Source: Parietaria judaica
Taxonomy: Eukaryota > Streptophyta > Magnoliopsida > Rosales > Urticaceae
Length of the DNA: 64,000 bases
Assembly: GCA_954871525.1 (NCBI GenBank)
Contig: OX940862.1
Coordinates: forward strand, 11,552,501 to 11,616,500
Reading direction: 5' to 3'
Shown here piece by piece: positions 34,801 to 45,425 of the stretch; within the stretch, counting starts at the first letter, position 1; the number at the start of each line of letters is the position of its first letter. The notes beneath the pieces were generated by a model. It searched no databases and was not told the origin of the DNA. It worked only from the letters and a program-made list of their open reading frames with translations. The position numbers and the translations under genes were made by a program.

Positions 34801-35695
34801 TATGGTTGATTTCAAAACGAAATTCATGGACATATTTACAATGCCATGCTTTAAAAATTAACTTTTCCGATTAAAACGCATGCAGTTTCTCAAGTCTAAG
34901 TCTAACAATGTAGGAATAATTAACACTTGCAACATGCGATGGGATCAAATGTGATCATGTGAGCCTCGCAAAACAAAACCAACACAATGAATTTTCTTCA
35001 ACAAGCTATACATGAAGTTTGAATTTTTCTATTTCATCACCACTAATGTCTTCCCCAACCTTCCAAGGAAGAAAAGAGAGTTCAAGAACAAAAACATAAA
35101 CTGATAAAAAAAAAAAAAAACACAAGCGCCAAAATTTAGAAAAAAAAATAAGGGAGATAGCCAACTTGATAATTTAAAATTAACAAAATAGTCAATGTTT
35201 AGTTAATATTTGTACAATAGCAAGTTAACCATATTAGACATTATACAAATAGTCATATTAACCAGTATAACTTTATTAACCATTGACAAAATGGTCAATG
35301 TAAGGCTATTTTTGCAAATAAAAACTTTAAGTTTGTTTAAATGCAATGTAAATATATATATGAATGTGACTATTCATTATAATTTCTAGGTAAAATAAAG
35401 TGGAATTAAAGAAGCAAATAAATCTAATAGAGGAGTAAAAATAAACCAACTTCGTTGCCGGGCCCCAAGCCTGATTGTGTGGATTTTGAAACTATTTATT
35501 TCCTTTCGGGTCCGGAGCGCCCAAGAATGTATTATTTGAAAAAAAGAAAAAGTAATAGGGAAATAAATAAAAACATGTTGATGATTGTGCTTCAAAAGCT
35601 AGCATATGAAGAATCTACTTTTGAGGCATGGTATACTCTACAACTCCTGCCTGCAGGTGAACTTTATTTTTCCTATTTCATTCGTATATATATAT

Positions 35696-35727
<32 letters not shown>

Positions 35728-37334
35728 GAAGAGAAACTTCATGCTAAGCTATGCTTGATCGAAAACTCAAAATAACCATAATTAAATTAACCGAAATCAA
35801 AATATGTAGAGCGCAACTAAGTAGGTGTTTATTATGGATCACGTGTAGTTGCTGAGAGAATACATATCATATATATGCTTCTTCGCTTCATAAATTACAG
35901 GGTTGGAGTTCTTATGGATCATGGATAGACGAGTAGAGTATAATACATGCTTCTTACTTCTTAGCTTATACTTATGTAGTTATTTATATTATATTCGTCA
36001 TCACTCGTTGATTTTATAGTGTATAACTAACGAGTATATGTAATGAAAAGATAGTTGATAGGTTTGAATTTGCGAGAGAGAGAGAGAGAGATTATATTCT
36101 TTTCATTTCCTATGTAATGTATGTTTAGGCGTAGAATAGATAGGCTATAGGTAAGAAATGCATCTACTCTAGGTGTTGTATTGTAATGATATATTCCAAG
36201 GGAGGTGAGGGGAGATCTGAAGCGTGGTCCTCCACTCACTCACTGACCCCATGCATTGTCCTTTTTGACCTGCTTTGACCGTGCGTCTCTCTCTCTCTCT
36301 CCGCGGGGAATGAGATTCCCTCCCATAATCATAGCCTGCTGTCTCTGCAACTATCACTTTTGCTTTCCCGTTTACATGATAAAGCCAGCCATGGCAGAGA
36401 TTGTTTCGCGTACGTGCATACCAAACTGAATGAAAGATAGGCTCTCTTCTCTTCTCAAGAATCTTATTACCCATCGATCTTATTTACAGATCATGAGCTC
36501 AGCTTATTATATATATATTATTATCACTCCAACAACACAAGGAGGGAGCTAGCTAGAATCTCCAAAGATTATATTCCACGGACAAAACCACTCTCTATTT
36601 CTTTCTCTCCTTTTAATATCTATACATATATATAGTGCTTTCTCTTTTATATATACTTGGCTGGCCCAGCTGCTGCAGCTTGGCCTTGGAATTGAATAAT
36701 AAACCCTACCCAAACAATATCAAGTCAATATACATGCATGAGCCCCTTACTTTTTCAAAAGCGTTTGAAATCACAAGATTTCATTCATTGAATTTCGTTA
36801 AACACCCTCATTTTGCTGTAAAGCAGTCTAGTACTGATCTATATAATACACACATCTTGTTGAGATCCTATGCCTCGCTGCTACTCAGTATAATATATGT
36901 ATAATTTATATAATTAACTGCACAATACAGGAGTATCTTCTTAATATACGAGGATCAGATAAGATCAGATCGGATGAGAATTATATATAATAATCAAGTT
37001 ACAAAATTTAGAGTAAGTATTATTGTATGAAGTAAAATAACATAGGAAAGAAAGAGGTGATACGTGGGAAAAGAGAGAGAATGTGGATGAAAGCTAGGTA
37101 ATTAGTTTAGTTTGGCAGAGTAAATTACCGAAATTTGGGCCACACACAGCCTCCTCGATACATGTGTTGTTGACATGACTCGTTTCATCCAAAACTATAA
37201 TTACTATTTGATTTCGCAGAACAGAAGCAGCAGCAAATTAAGGAAACTAAAAAGCTAGAATAAGAAGATGAAGAAAGTACCTTCCTTCCTTTGTGTGGTA
37301 CTGGTGAGAATGAATCGGTGCATGCATGGAATAA
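31890..37334. other. Long AT-rich intergenic region without a supported gene
   Basis: No open frame here looks like a protein I recognise, and none has convincing splice partners. Contents seen are a short MULE-terminus-like inverted repeat near 35148-35330, (TA)n at about 35687-35727, a GA tract near 36074-36090 and a CT tract near 36284-36301. The last few hundred bases may be part of the MIR160 primary transcript on the minus strand. Confidence 0.5.
35148..35335. repeat. Short inverted-repeat element related to the MULE termini at 14727-16147
   Basis: The left part (agggagatagccaacttgat, then aaaatagtcaatgtttag and caagttaacc) parallels the left terminus of the Pack-MULE (agggtaatagccaatcttga, aaaatagccaaactttt, cc aattaacc). 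The right part, complemented, begins gcaaaaatagccttac. Consistent with a small MITE of the same Mutator-like family. Target duplication not resolved. Confidence 0.4.
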
Positions 37335-37490
37335 TAGGTAGGCATGTATGGTGTGCGATAGATGTAATATGGGTGTATGCATGGCTCCTCATACGCCATC
37401 CACGGAGGCCATCGAAGTCCCGTTGGCTTCTGCAAATGGCATACAGGGAGCCAGGCATATGCATCACCAACTCACCATACATGCCTATGG
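37335..37490 (-). ncRNA. MIR160: MIR160 precursor hairpin
   Basis: The minus-strand complement of 37437-37457 is an exact match to the 21-nt mature miR160 (it begins TGCCTGGCTCCC and ends TGTATGCCA). The opposite arm at 37376-37396 gives, on the minus strand, GCGTATGAGGAGCCATGCAT plus one base, the known miR160* sequence. The two sit about 40 nt apart as a miRNA/miRNA* duplex. The lower stem extends further: ggcatgtatggtg (37341-37353) pairs with caccatacatgcc (37473-37485). miR160 guides cleavage of ARF10, ARF16 and ARF17 class auxin-response-factor mRNAs. Primary transcript ends are not visible; a TATA-like cataaata on the minus strand lies near 37545-37553. Confidence 0.95.
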
Positions 37491-40400
37491 ATGACCTAGC
37501 TTAGCTATATGGAATGATTGGTGGAGAGAAAGAGGAAGGAGAGGTATTTATGGAGGAAATAGGGTTTGAAAAAGAGTGGGAAATGCAAAGAGAAAGAGAG
37601 AGAGAGAAAGCAAGGTCTCTTCTCTTCTCTTCTAAATAGAGAGAGAGAGAGAGAGAGTGTTTGAAATTGAAACTTCCTTTTCCTTCTGCCTCTCAAAAGC
37701 AACTCTTGCTTTCCTTCTGAACCTCCTTTTGTCTCCGAGTGCTTGGAACTGAACGCATATGGATTCCTCTCTCTCTCTCTCTCTCTCATAACATAAAATA
37801 ATATAAAAGAGAGAGAAGAAAACATCATAATTATTCATCTCTCAACCTTTTTTTTTTTTTTTTTTTATCTTTAATTTCTCCATCACTAGTCACCACCACC
37901 TACCTCTAGTCTTTACTATTATTTTCTTTTGCCTTTTTCATTTATAATTAATTATATCGAGGAGACTGAGATTTGTACTAAACCAGTCCAGGGCCATAAT
38001 AAATAATATTAGCAAACCTAATTCACTTGTATTTGTTGTACTTGATGATATATTTGGATTGGAAGAGGAGGAGGAACCATGACTTTCTGTTCCTTCCACT
38101 TCCAATAATAATATTTATTAATTAATTAATTAATTCTTCTCTACATCTGTCACCACTCACAATATAAAGCTGCTGCTGCATTCATCTTCTTCTCACGCCT
38201 ACCCTATTTTCAAATAATTAACACTTTCATAATTATAATATATAATTATGTATACACTATTCCAACCTGCACACACTAATTATGTTGTCGATCGGGAAAG
38301 AAACGTTCGCCAGATGCAAAGCCATACACCATGGTTAATTAATCTTAATTATAGCACCAAAGAAAATATATATGTATGTATGTATGTTTAGGTTTAGCTA
38401 TATATAATTTTGGTTTTCCGAGGGTGAAGAAGAAAATGAATAAAGTGCAGCGGGAGATTTTATTACTAATGCGATCTCTTTGTCATATAATTAAGAATGG
38501 AGCCAAAATATGTTTCAAGAACTCAAACACATATATATAAACTAGCTTGTTGTACTTTCCAACATTATAACATGATAGTTTGGCTTCTTCTTTGATCTCA
38601 GATCATCGCCACCACCATTTATTATTATTTGTTTGTCGTCTCGATCATCGCTTTCCGTCATAGTAGACTCGCCCAAAAGGAGCTATACACTCGGTCTCAA
38701 CTCAATTATAACGTTTTTTTCTCTTATTTTTTGAAATCTAGATTTTTAGATATAAATTATAAGTGTATCATGCATGTGTCCATGTACCAGATATATGAAA
38801 TGCCAAAATTTGGCTACAACGAATGGTCAATATCGACACGAGAATCTCTATAGCTGTCAAAATAAGGCCACCATTTTTGTATTATTATTTAATGGGGTTG
38901 ACATATATATACATGCCTGAATTCTCTTGTTTTTTTTTTCTTGCAATTCTACTTCCTCCATTTTTATATATAACACATAAATTTTATTCTTGGCGATCCC
39001 ATAAATTCGGTTTGTGTAAAAATAAAAATTGTAATCGGAGCTTGCATCAACATCAGCATCCATTGATTTAAATTTATACCCCATATTGTAGAGAGAATAA
39101 CGTTGCTAAATATCTTAACAAAAGTATCACGTGTCTCTTTTTTTTTTTTTTTTTTTTTTCTCGCAAGTCTTTATCAGTTTATATCTTGAATTTTTATCCG
39201 CTTATTAAGAGAATCTGAGTTTCCATAATGATTAAAAAACGGCCCCATGCCTCCATGAACTCAAATCAAATGGTATAATATTAGATTAATTAGAGATAAT
39301 TATTAGTTATACATGTACGTATGATATACATGCTGTGGCAGTGAAGAAAAAACAGTGGCAAGTTTGGCGCTTGGCCAGATGCTAGCTAGAATACAATAAC
39401 ACAGTGTGTATAATGTATATGCGTTGTGTGGTAGTCAAGAGAGAGAGAGCGATCGATCTTCTGTTCTGTGTCTACAAAAAGCTGCACTGAATTATTATTA
39501 TTAAATTAAAATGCCATATATAATAAGAATATACATAAGCAAAGTGGGAAAGCAGGCATTAATAATAGTAAAGGGGTTTATCGTGTAGAGTGTTGGAATG
39601 AAGCAAGACTGGGAATCGCAGTGTCAGATTAATGGCTCTCTCTCCTTGGCTTTCTTCTCTTCTCCATTTTCCTCTTTGTTCTTAAGCTACCGTCTCACGC
39701 TTTGATTCTTCCATCATTTCTCGTTACCATAATCAGGATCAATCACTACATATATATATATATATAATATCATTATTTCCAATATTCTTCTTATTATGAC
39801 TATTTATACCATCACTCTAGCTCATCTTATGTAGACTCTTTACACAACTTTCGGTCACATATATATATATATATGAAATAATTAATGTATTAATCACATG
39901 AAGCGTATAATGAATTGTATTTCAAAATTCAATCTATCTATATGTTTAATAATTAAGGATATTTACGACAAAAATACCCATATATATATATATATATATG
40001 TTACAATATATTCCCTTTTATGTTTGTTTGCACAATTTCACAATTGTATGTAAATTGACATAAGGATATCAAGTTTTTCTTCAAGTCCCTACCATGAAGT
40101 TCCATTTGATGGTATATGACAAGTCCACATATCCGCGTACGAGCCGGAAAGAAATTCTGCCTTTAAAGAAGGACTTACGCAAATTTGAAAAAAATTGTCA
40201 ACGAACTAATTTAATGTATGGTAGTAAAAAAAAAAAAGAAAAATTAATATTGCAAAAACCATGATATTATAGTTCAATCGTTTCATCTTGACGTAATGAA
40301 AAAAGAAAATCATATGTAATATACGTAGAAGTTAGAACTTCACAAAACAAATTAAGTAAATATATAGAAAACTAATTACTAGTGCCACACAAAAAAAAAA

Positions 40401-41335
40401 ACATATCTTGAAATTTTGAAGAGAAGTGGGGTGGGGGGACTGATGAGTGATGAGATGACAAGGAAGAAGGTGCGCTGTTTTGTAAGGTTGTGTAGACCTC
40501 GAAGTGCACGCAACACACATTTGAGGCATATATACTCAAACTGTATTCTCTATCTCCGCTTTCTATTACCATTAATATTAATACTCCCTCCCTCCCAGTA
40601 TTATATTATTCATCACCCTTTCTTCTTGCATCTGCACCATTTTATATTTATATTTATATATATATATATATATTCAATCATAGTTTCAAGTTTAAACATA
40701 TATATGCTTTCTTTATTCAAACATTTATATATTGTTAATCATTTTTTATAAAAATAAATAAATGCCAGCATCTCTCACTCCTCTTTGTTGTTGTGTCGTG
40801 GGTTTTGAAGACATTGATGAATGGAATTAATATTAAGTACGTACCTGAAGTTTCCCTATATATATTTTCCCTATATATATATATAGCGACATTATTTTGA
40901 TTTGAGCAGGCACAAATTCAGCAGTACCTTTCAATTCAATATATATAATTATATATATATCTTATCTTATTATCTTTTCTCGTGACTCATTGTTAATTTT
41001 ATATACGTAGCTAATTAACATAAATAAATAAAACATTAACAGTACAAGCATTAATTGAAGAAAAAAAAAAAAATTAGTTAAGCACGAGAAAGAATGAATG
41101 AGCGTGCATGACAGTCTTGGGTTGTTCTTCCGCGTGCGATGTCTTCTTCTTTAAATATTGATTTAAAATCAAAGAGAGCTAATAATTACTAATATTTTCA
41201 TAGCCTAGCTAGGTCGACATTCAGATAGGGCTAATATATAATATTAAACAATCAAATAAGTGAAGAGAAGTGAAGTGAAGCATGCCTTAAGCCACGTGAT
41301 ATTATGATGGATCTCCACATTTTTATACAAAATTT
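37491..41335. other. AT-rich intergenic region, upstream of MIR160 on the minus strand
   Basis: Contains the likely MIR160 promoter and leader, with GA/CT tracts at about 37580-37660 and 37770-37815. Many short (AT)n runs follow (39745-39765, 39858-39872, 39980-39998, 40655-40672), with a long T-run near 39139-39159. No protein gene supported; open frames are short and A/T-driven. Confidence 0.5.
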
Positions 41336-41795
41336 ATATGGTTATTACCGGCATATATTCCCATTCTTTGATAAACCCGCTCATGATGCTCTCGTTCTTT
41401 TTTCGCGGCATATATTCCCTTAGTTGGGTGATTTGTGTTCATGTTGGGTGATGTGTGCAGAATTAGGGTGAGAGAGAAGGGGGAGGAGATCGAAATAGAT
41501 TGGTTCAACGAGAGAGAATGAAACAAATAAATTGATAATTTTACCGCTAAAAATAATTAATTTTTATCTAAAAAATAGTACTTTTGCTTAAAATAGTACC
41601 TTTTAATTATTTCAAGCCATGTGTCTGAACATTAGTGTGACACATGGTAACAGTTGACGAATGTGCGGAAATATAACGGTGGTTGAGTTTGAGTGAGTTT
41701 TATGACTGCATGAACATATGCCGCGAAAAAAAGAGATGTCATGAGCGAATTTGTCAAAGAATGGGAACATATACCGGTTATAACCAAAATATATA
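41336..41795. mobile_element. MITE-like element with about 80-bp terminal inverted repeats
   Basis: The left arm, 41337-41419 (atatggttattaccggcata, ttcccattctttgataaa, cgctcatga, ttttttcgcggcatat), is mirrored by 41709-41790 on the opposite strand (ggttataaccggtatatg, ttcccattctttgacaaa, cgctcatgaca, ttttttcgcggcatat). The internal sequence is AT-rich and non-coding. Long TIRs suggest a Mutator-like origin; target duplication not resolved. Confidence 0.7.
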
Positions 41796-41807
41796 TACGC
41801 TTCTTTA

Positions 41808-42356
41808 GGCCTGCAACTTATCGTTTAACCTATGATTTCTTCACAATTTGGTATCCTTAACCTGATTCATGTTATTCATGTTTTAATAACCTTAACCTGG
41901 TTTTAAAAATCGGTTAACCTAATTTCTGGTTATCAAAATATGATTAACATGATTAATAACCTTGACCCTTTTTTTTAATATAACATTCAACACATTTTAT
42001 CGAAACAATGAAGCATATCGGTCAAAAATAAATCGCAAATAAAACAACCCAGTCCACAAAGAAGTATTCCTGTCCACTGTAGTTTAAACATAAATTCAAA
42101 AAGTACAGCAATTATAAATAACCCTACTTAATTTAATCATAAAATATCTAAATTAAAATTAATATTAAAATCGGTTACAAATATAAAAGATTTTGAAAAA
42201 TAAATGACATGTAACTTCATCCTGTTTGAAACCGGATACGGTTAACTTTAAAATATTTTCAAAATAATTTGGTCAACGATTATTTTAAACTAAATAATTT
42301 TCGGTTACGATTTTAAAATTTGATTACCCTTTTTTCCGCACACCCATGCCCCTACA
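41808..42356. mobile_element. Non-autonomous hAT-like element with GGTTAACC subterminal motifs
   Basis: Flanked by an exact 8-base direct repeat CTTCTTTA (41800-41807 and 42357-42364), the hAT target size. Ends are imperfect (left ggcctgcaactt, complement of right taggggcatgggtgtgcgg). Many copies of ggttaac/ggttac-type motifs occur on both strands near the two ends, as expected for transposase binding sites. No transposase frame. Confidence 0.55.
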
Positions 42357-42364
42357 CTTCTTTA

Positions 42365-42727
42365 TCAACAAACTTTCATCTCAAGATTTAACTATGACCA
42401 AAGAATGAATGTGGTTGGAAAAAAAAATACTCTTTTTTATTTTTGAAAATAATTACATAAAATGTATTAGTTATTTTAATAAAATAGTTATTGTACAAAA
42501 TACTCATTTTGTATCAAAGGTTTTAAGAAAAACGCCCCTGTGTGTATTTTTTACTCTCACACGTGGACTTTTTTCTAAAAACTTTAACACAAAATTGGCA
42601 TTTCTTACGATTTCTTTTAATAAAATACGTTCACAATTAATTTTTGAACTTTTACATCCAAAATAAAAAGACCATATAAATATTTTTCAGCTTTTTTTCT
42701 TTATTTCTATAAAGTCAGACCCACTAT

Positions 42728-42782
<55 letters not shown>

Positions 42783-45425
42783 TTATGACTTTTTTCTCAT
42801 TCTATTTATTTTATTGGAGTCTTTACTTTTCTCTTTTTTTAATAATATATTAAAAATAAAATCTAAATAAATGCCTCTCAAAATGTTTTTTTTAAAAGTT
42901 ATTTACAAAATTAAAAACACAAAATGAAAATAAAAATTTAAACGAACGCTATTATTAATATATATATATATATACACATATATAGGAATGATGAAAAGCT
43001 TGATATGTTGCTGAGAAATTTGTATGTAGAATCATTACTTTGATCTCTCAAGTAGTGTTGGTGTGGAATTGAGAAAGTAGAAACAATGTAATCAACGGTT
43101 GTTGAAGAAAACATTGTCTGGGAAAGTTGAGACAAAGCGTCGTTTTTAAAGCTTGAAATGCCCTTTTTCTTTTGTGTTGCATGCATGCATGGCCCTACAT
43201 CCATGGAGATGATAATGTTAAAAGCTCTCAACATTATAAGAAAGTCGAATTTTCTCTGCTCTTTATAGCGAAAGCGGAGTGATTGATGGTCAATTACAAC
43301 TAGTGGTAGTCTCTAAAACAAAGATTTAAAGGTAACTGTTGGAATTTCAACGAGAAACATTTAAAATGAATTTTGCTTTTGATAAGTGTTTGGTTGAAGT
43401 TGAAGGGAGATTCATACAATACAAGTTGATAAGATGTGTTGAACAAATTAATGTGAAAGGTCAAAGATGCCAACTTTGGATTCATTCGGCGTCCAATCTC
43501 GTAGATTTTGACTCAAATTAATATTTCCGATCGAAACATGCATGCATGTTGTTGTTGACACTTGACATCATTTAAAAAAAAAATTATGATTAGTAATCAA
43601 ACAAGTAATGTCGTATATGCGTGCTCAAGCATTTCAATTTGGTTCGCCTCTGGGCCCAAACTCCATTTTTTGGGTTTGGGCTTGGGCTTTGAAACCATCA
43701 GCCCAGGCTCCAAGTGTTCATCATCGGACAAATATAAATCGTATGGGGAAAAAAGTATTTAAATCAGATTAGCCATAGCTTGCTGAATTGTTTCACGTGC
43801 GATCTCGTCGTTTAATTAAGACAAACGACAAACTCTATTCAAAACTTTAAAAGACTTGATCAAAATTGAGAGAGCCCGGCCCAACTAAAAAGCCCACTAA
43901 GATCGAAGGCTGCAAGCCCAAGTAATACCAAGCACTCCTGTCCGAAACTCAAGCTCGTCGTCGACGAGGGTATAGGCGAAGAAGGTGAAGCCGTGAAGCA
44001 TCGTTGCATTACATGGTAAAGGCCAGAGAGGCTTTTGGATTCCCACATCTAAAGCAATAGTAAACAGCAGATTAAGGTGATTCATTAATTAATAATTAAG
44101 ACCAGTTAGCAACTCAATTAAATCTAAAACCGCAAGTATTTATGGAGAGAACCCCTCTACTATAACGGGTAAGCCAATCAAGACGAAATGGGAACTTAGT
44201 CCCCGGCAACCGAACTCAAAAGCTATAAATAGTATATCAAAGCATTAGAATAAGGGCTGTAACCGGAGCACGTATTCGGTTTTTTTGAACTACTCAAATC
44301 CGGATCCTGTTTTTCGGGTATCCGGAAATCACTACCCTTATCCGGATATCCGGATACCTATTTTCAAAAACTTGTTAATTATCCGTACCCGGTTTCAAAA
44401 CCGGATTCGTATATTATCCGGATATCCGAAATTTTTAACAAATGAAAATGAAACCCTAAAAATAAGAGTAACTCTAGAAAATGAATAAGAGTAAGAGTAA
44501 CCGACGGACGAGGGCTTCGAGGCGGCTGAATAAGAGTAACCCTTGAAATTTGAAAATGGAAATAAAATGTCGACTGTCGAATAAAGGAGTAACCTTAGAA
44601 AATGAATAAAAAAATACAAAATTAAAATAAACCGGGTTTTAAACCGGATACGGATATCTGAATTTTTAAATAACAAAACCCGCATCCGTATACAGATACC
44701 CATATCCGGATTCCGGATTCGGATTTTAAAATCGGATACGGATGCAGATGCGGATATAAAACCGGGTTCCGGATTTTAGTTATAGCCCTAATTAAAATAG
44801 ACGTTGAAACTTGTTAAGTATTTGTACTCTAAAAATCTTGTACTTAAGCCACTCGTATAAAAATAAACATCAATTCATCAAATCTCATTGTCTTGCGACT
44901 CTTATCTCTATATCAATTTTTTTTCCGTCGATCATATACGATCCGAATTTCTACTTTACCAATTAAAGTTGGTTTGACTACGTGTCGCGAATATGCGAGT
45001 TTCGTCATATTCAACTAGTCTCCGATTTCTGTTACAAATCTAGAAACTTAAATTATGAGAAGAGTTGAGGGGTTGACTTTTTATAATGTTTTTTTTTTAA
45101 ATTTTATTTTACCAAATTGTGTCGAGTTAATTTTTGTCCTACAGGAAGTTCAAATTATTGAATTCTGATGAAATAATTAAAACCTAAACAAAAAAACTAT
45201 GTATAATGAGGCATTGCACGAATGAATTATTTGGTCAAATTAAAAAGAAAATACATATCTGTGGCTGGCGGGTAAGGATTTACAGTTGACAGTTACTACT
45301 CCAATACGACACCGTTTCGTCTCTTTCTATCTCTCTCTGGATTGATTCCATCAAAATACTATCCAACACTAAAACGAACGAATGGGAAAGACCTGACCTG
45401 AGCTTGGCCTTGGCCTTGAGAGTGG
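42365..45425. other. AT-rich intergenic region with a hAT-like MITE
   Basis: Includes an (AT)n tract at about 42734-42780 and the CCGGAT-rich element at 44252-44790. Small minus-strand frames at 43860-44085 are open but unrecognised and have no splice context. The last 100 bases form the ABC1-like kinase promoter and leader. Confidence 0.5.
44252..44790. mobile_element. hAT-like MITE with CCGGAT subterminal repeats
   Basis: The ends read agggctgtaaccgg on the left and, complemented, agggctataactaaaatccgg on the right. Between them ccggat, tatccgg and cggatac repeats are dense on both strands near each end. A TAGGGCTGTAA-type terminus with short subterminal repeats is a known pattern of plant hAT MITEs. 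Element is about 540 bases with no coding capacity. Exact target duplication is unclear. Confidence 0.6.

Noticed and set aside
35455..35709. 84-codon plus-strand frame
   Set aside because: No recognisable domain; it runs into a TA microsatellite and has no promoter or splice evidence.
38469..38482. Fourteen bases identical to the core of miR393*
   Set aside because: No complementary arm with miR393 sequence lies within 200 bases on either side, so no hairpin precursor can be drawn.
43860..44085. Overlapping 62-codon minus-strand frames
   Set aside because: Relatively GC-rich and open, but no family is recognised and no exon partners are found.
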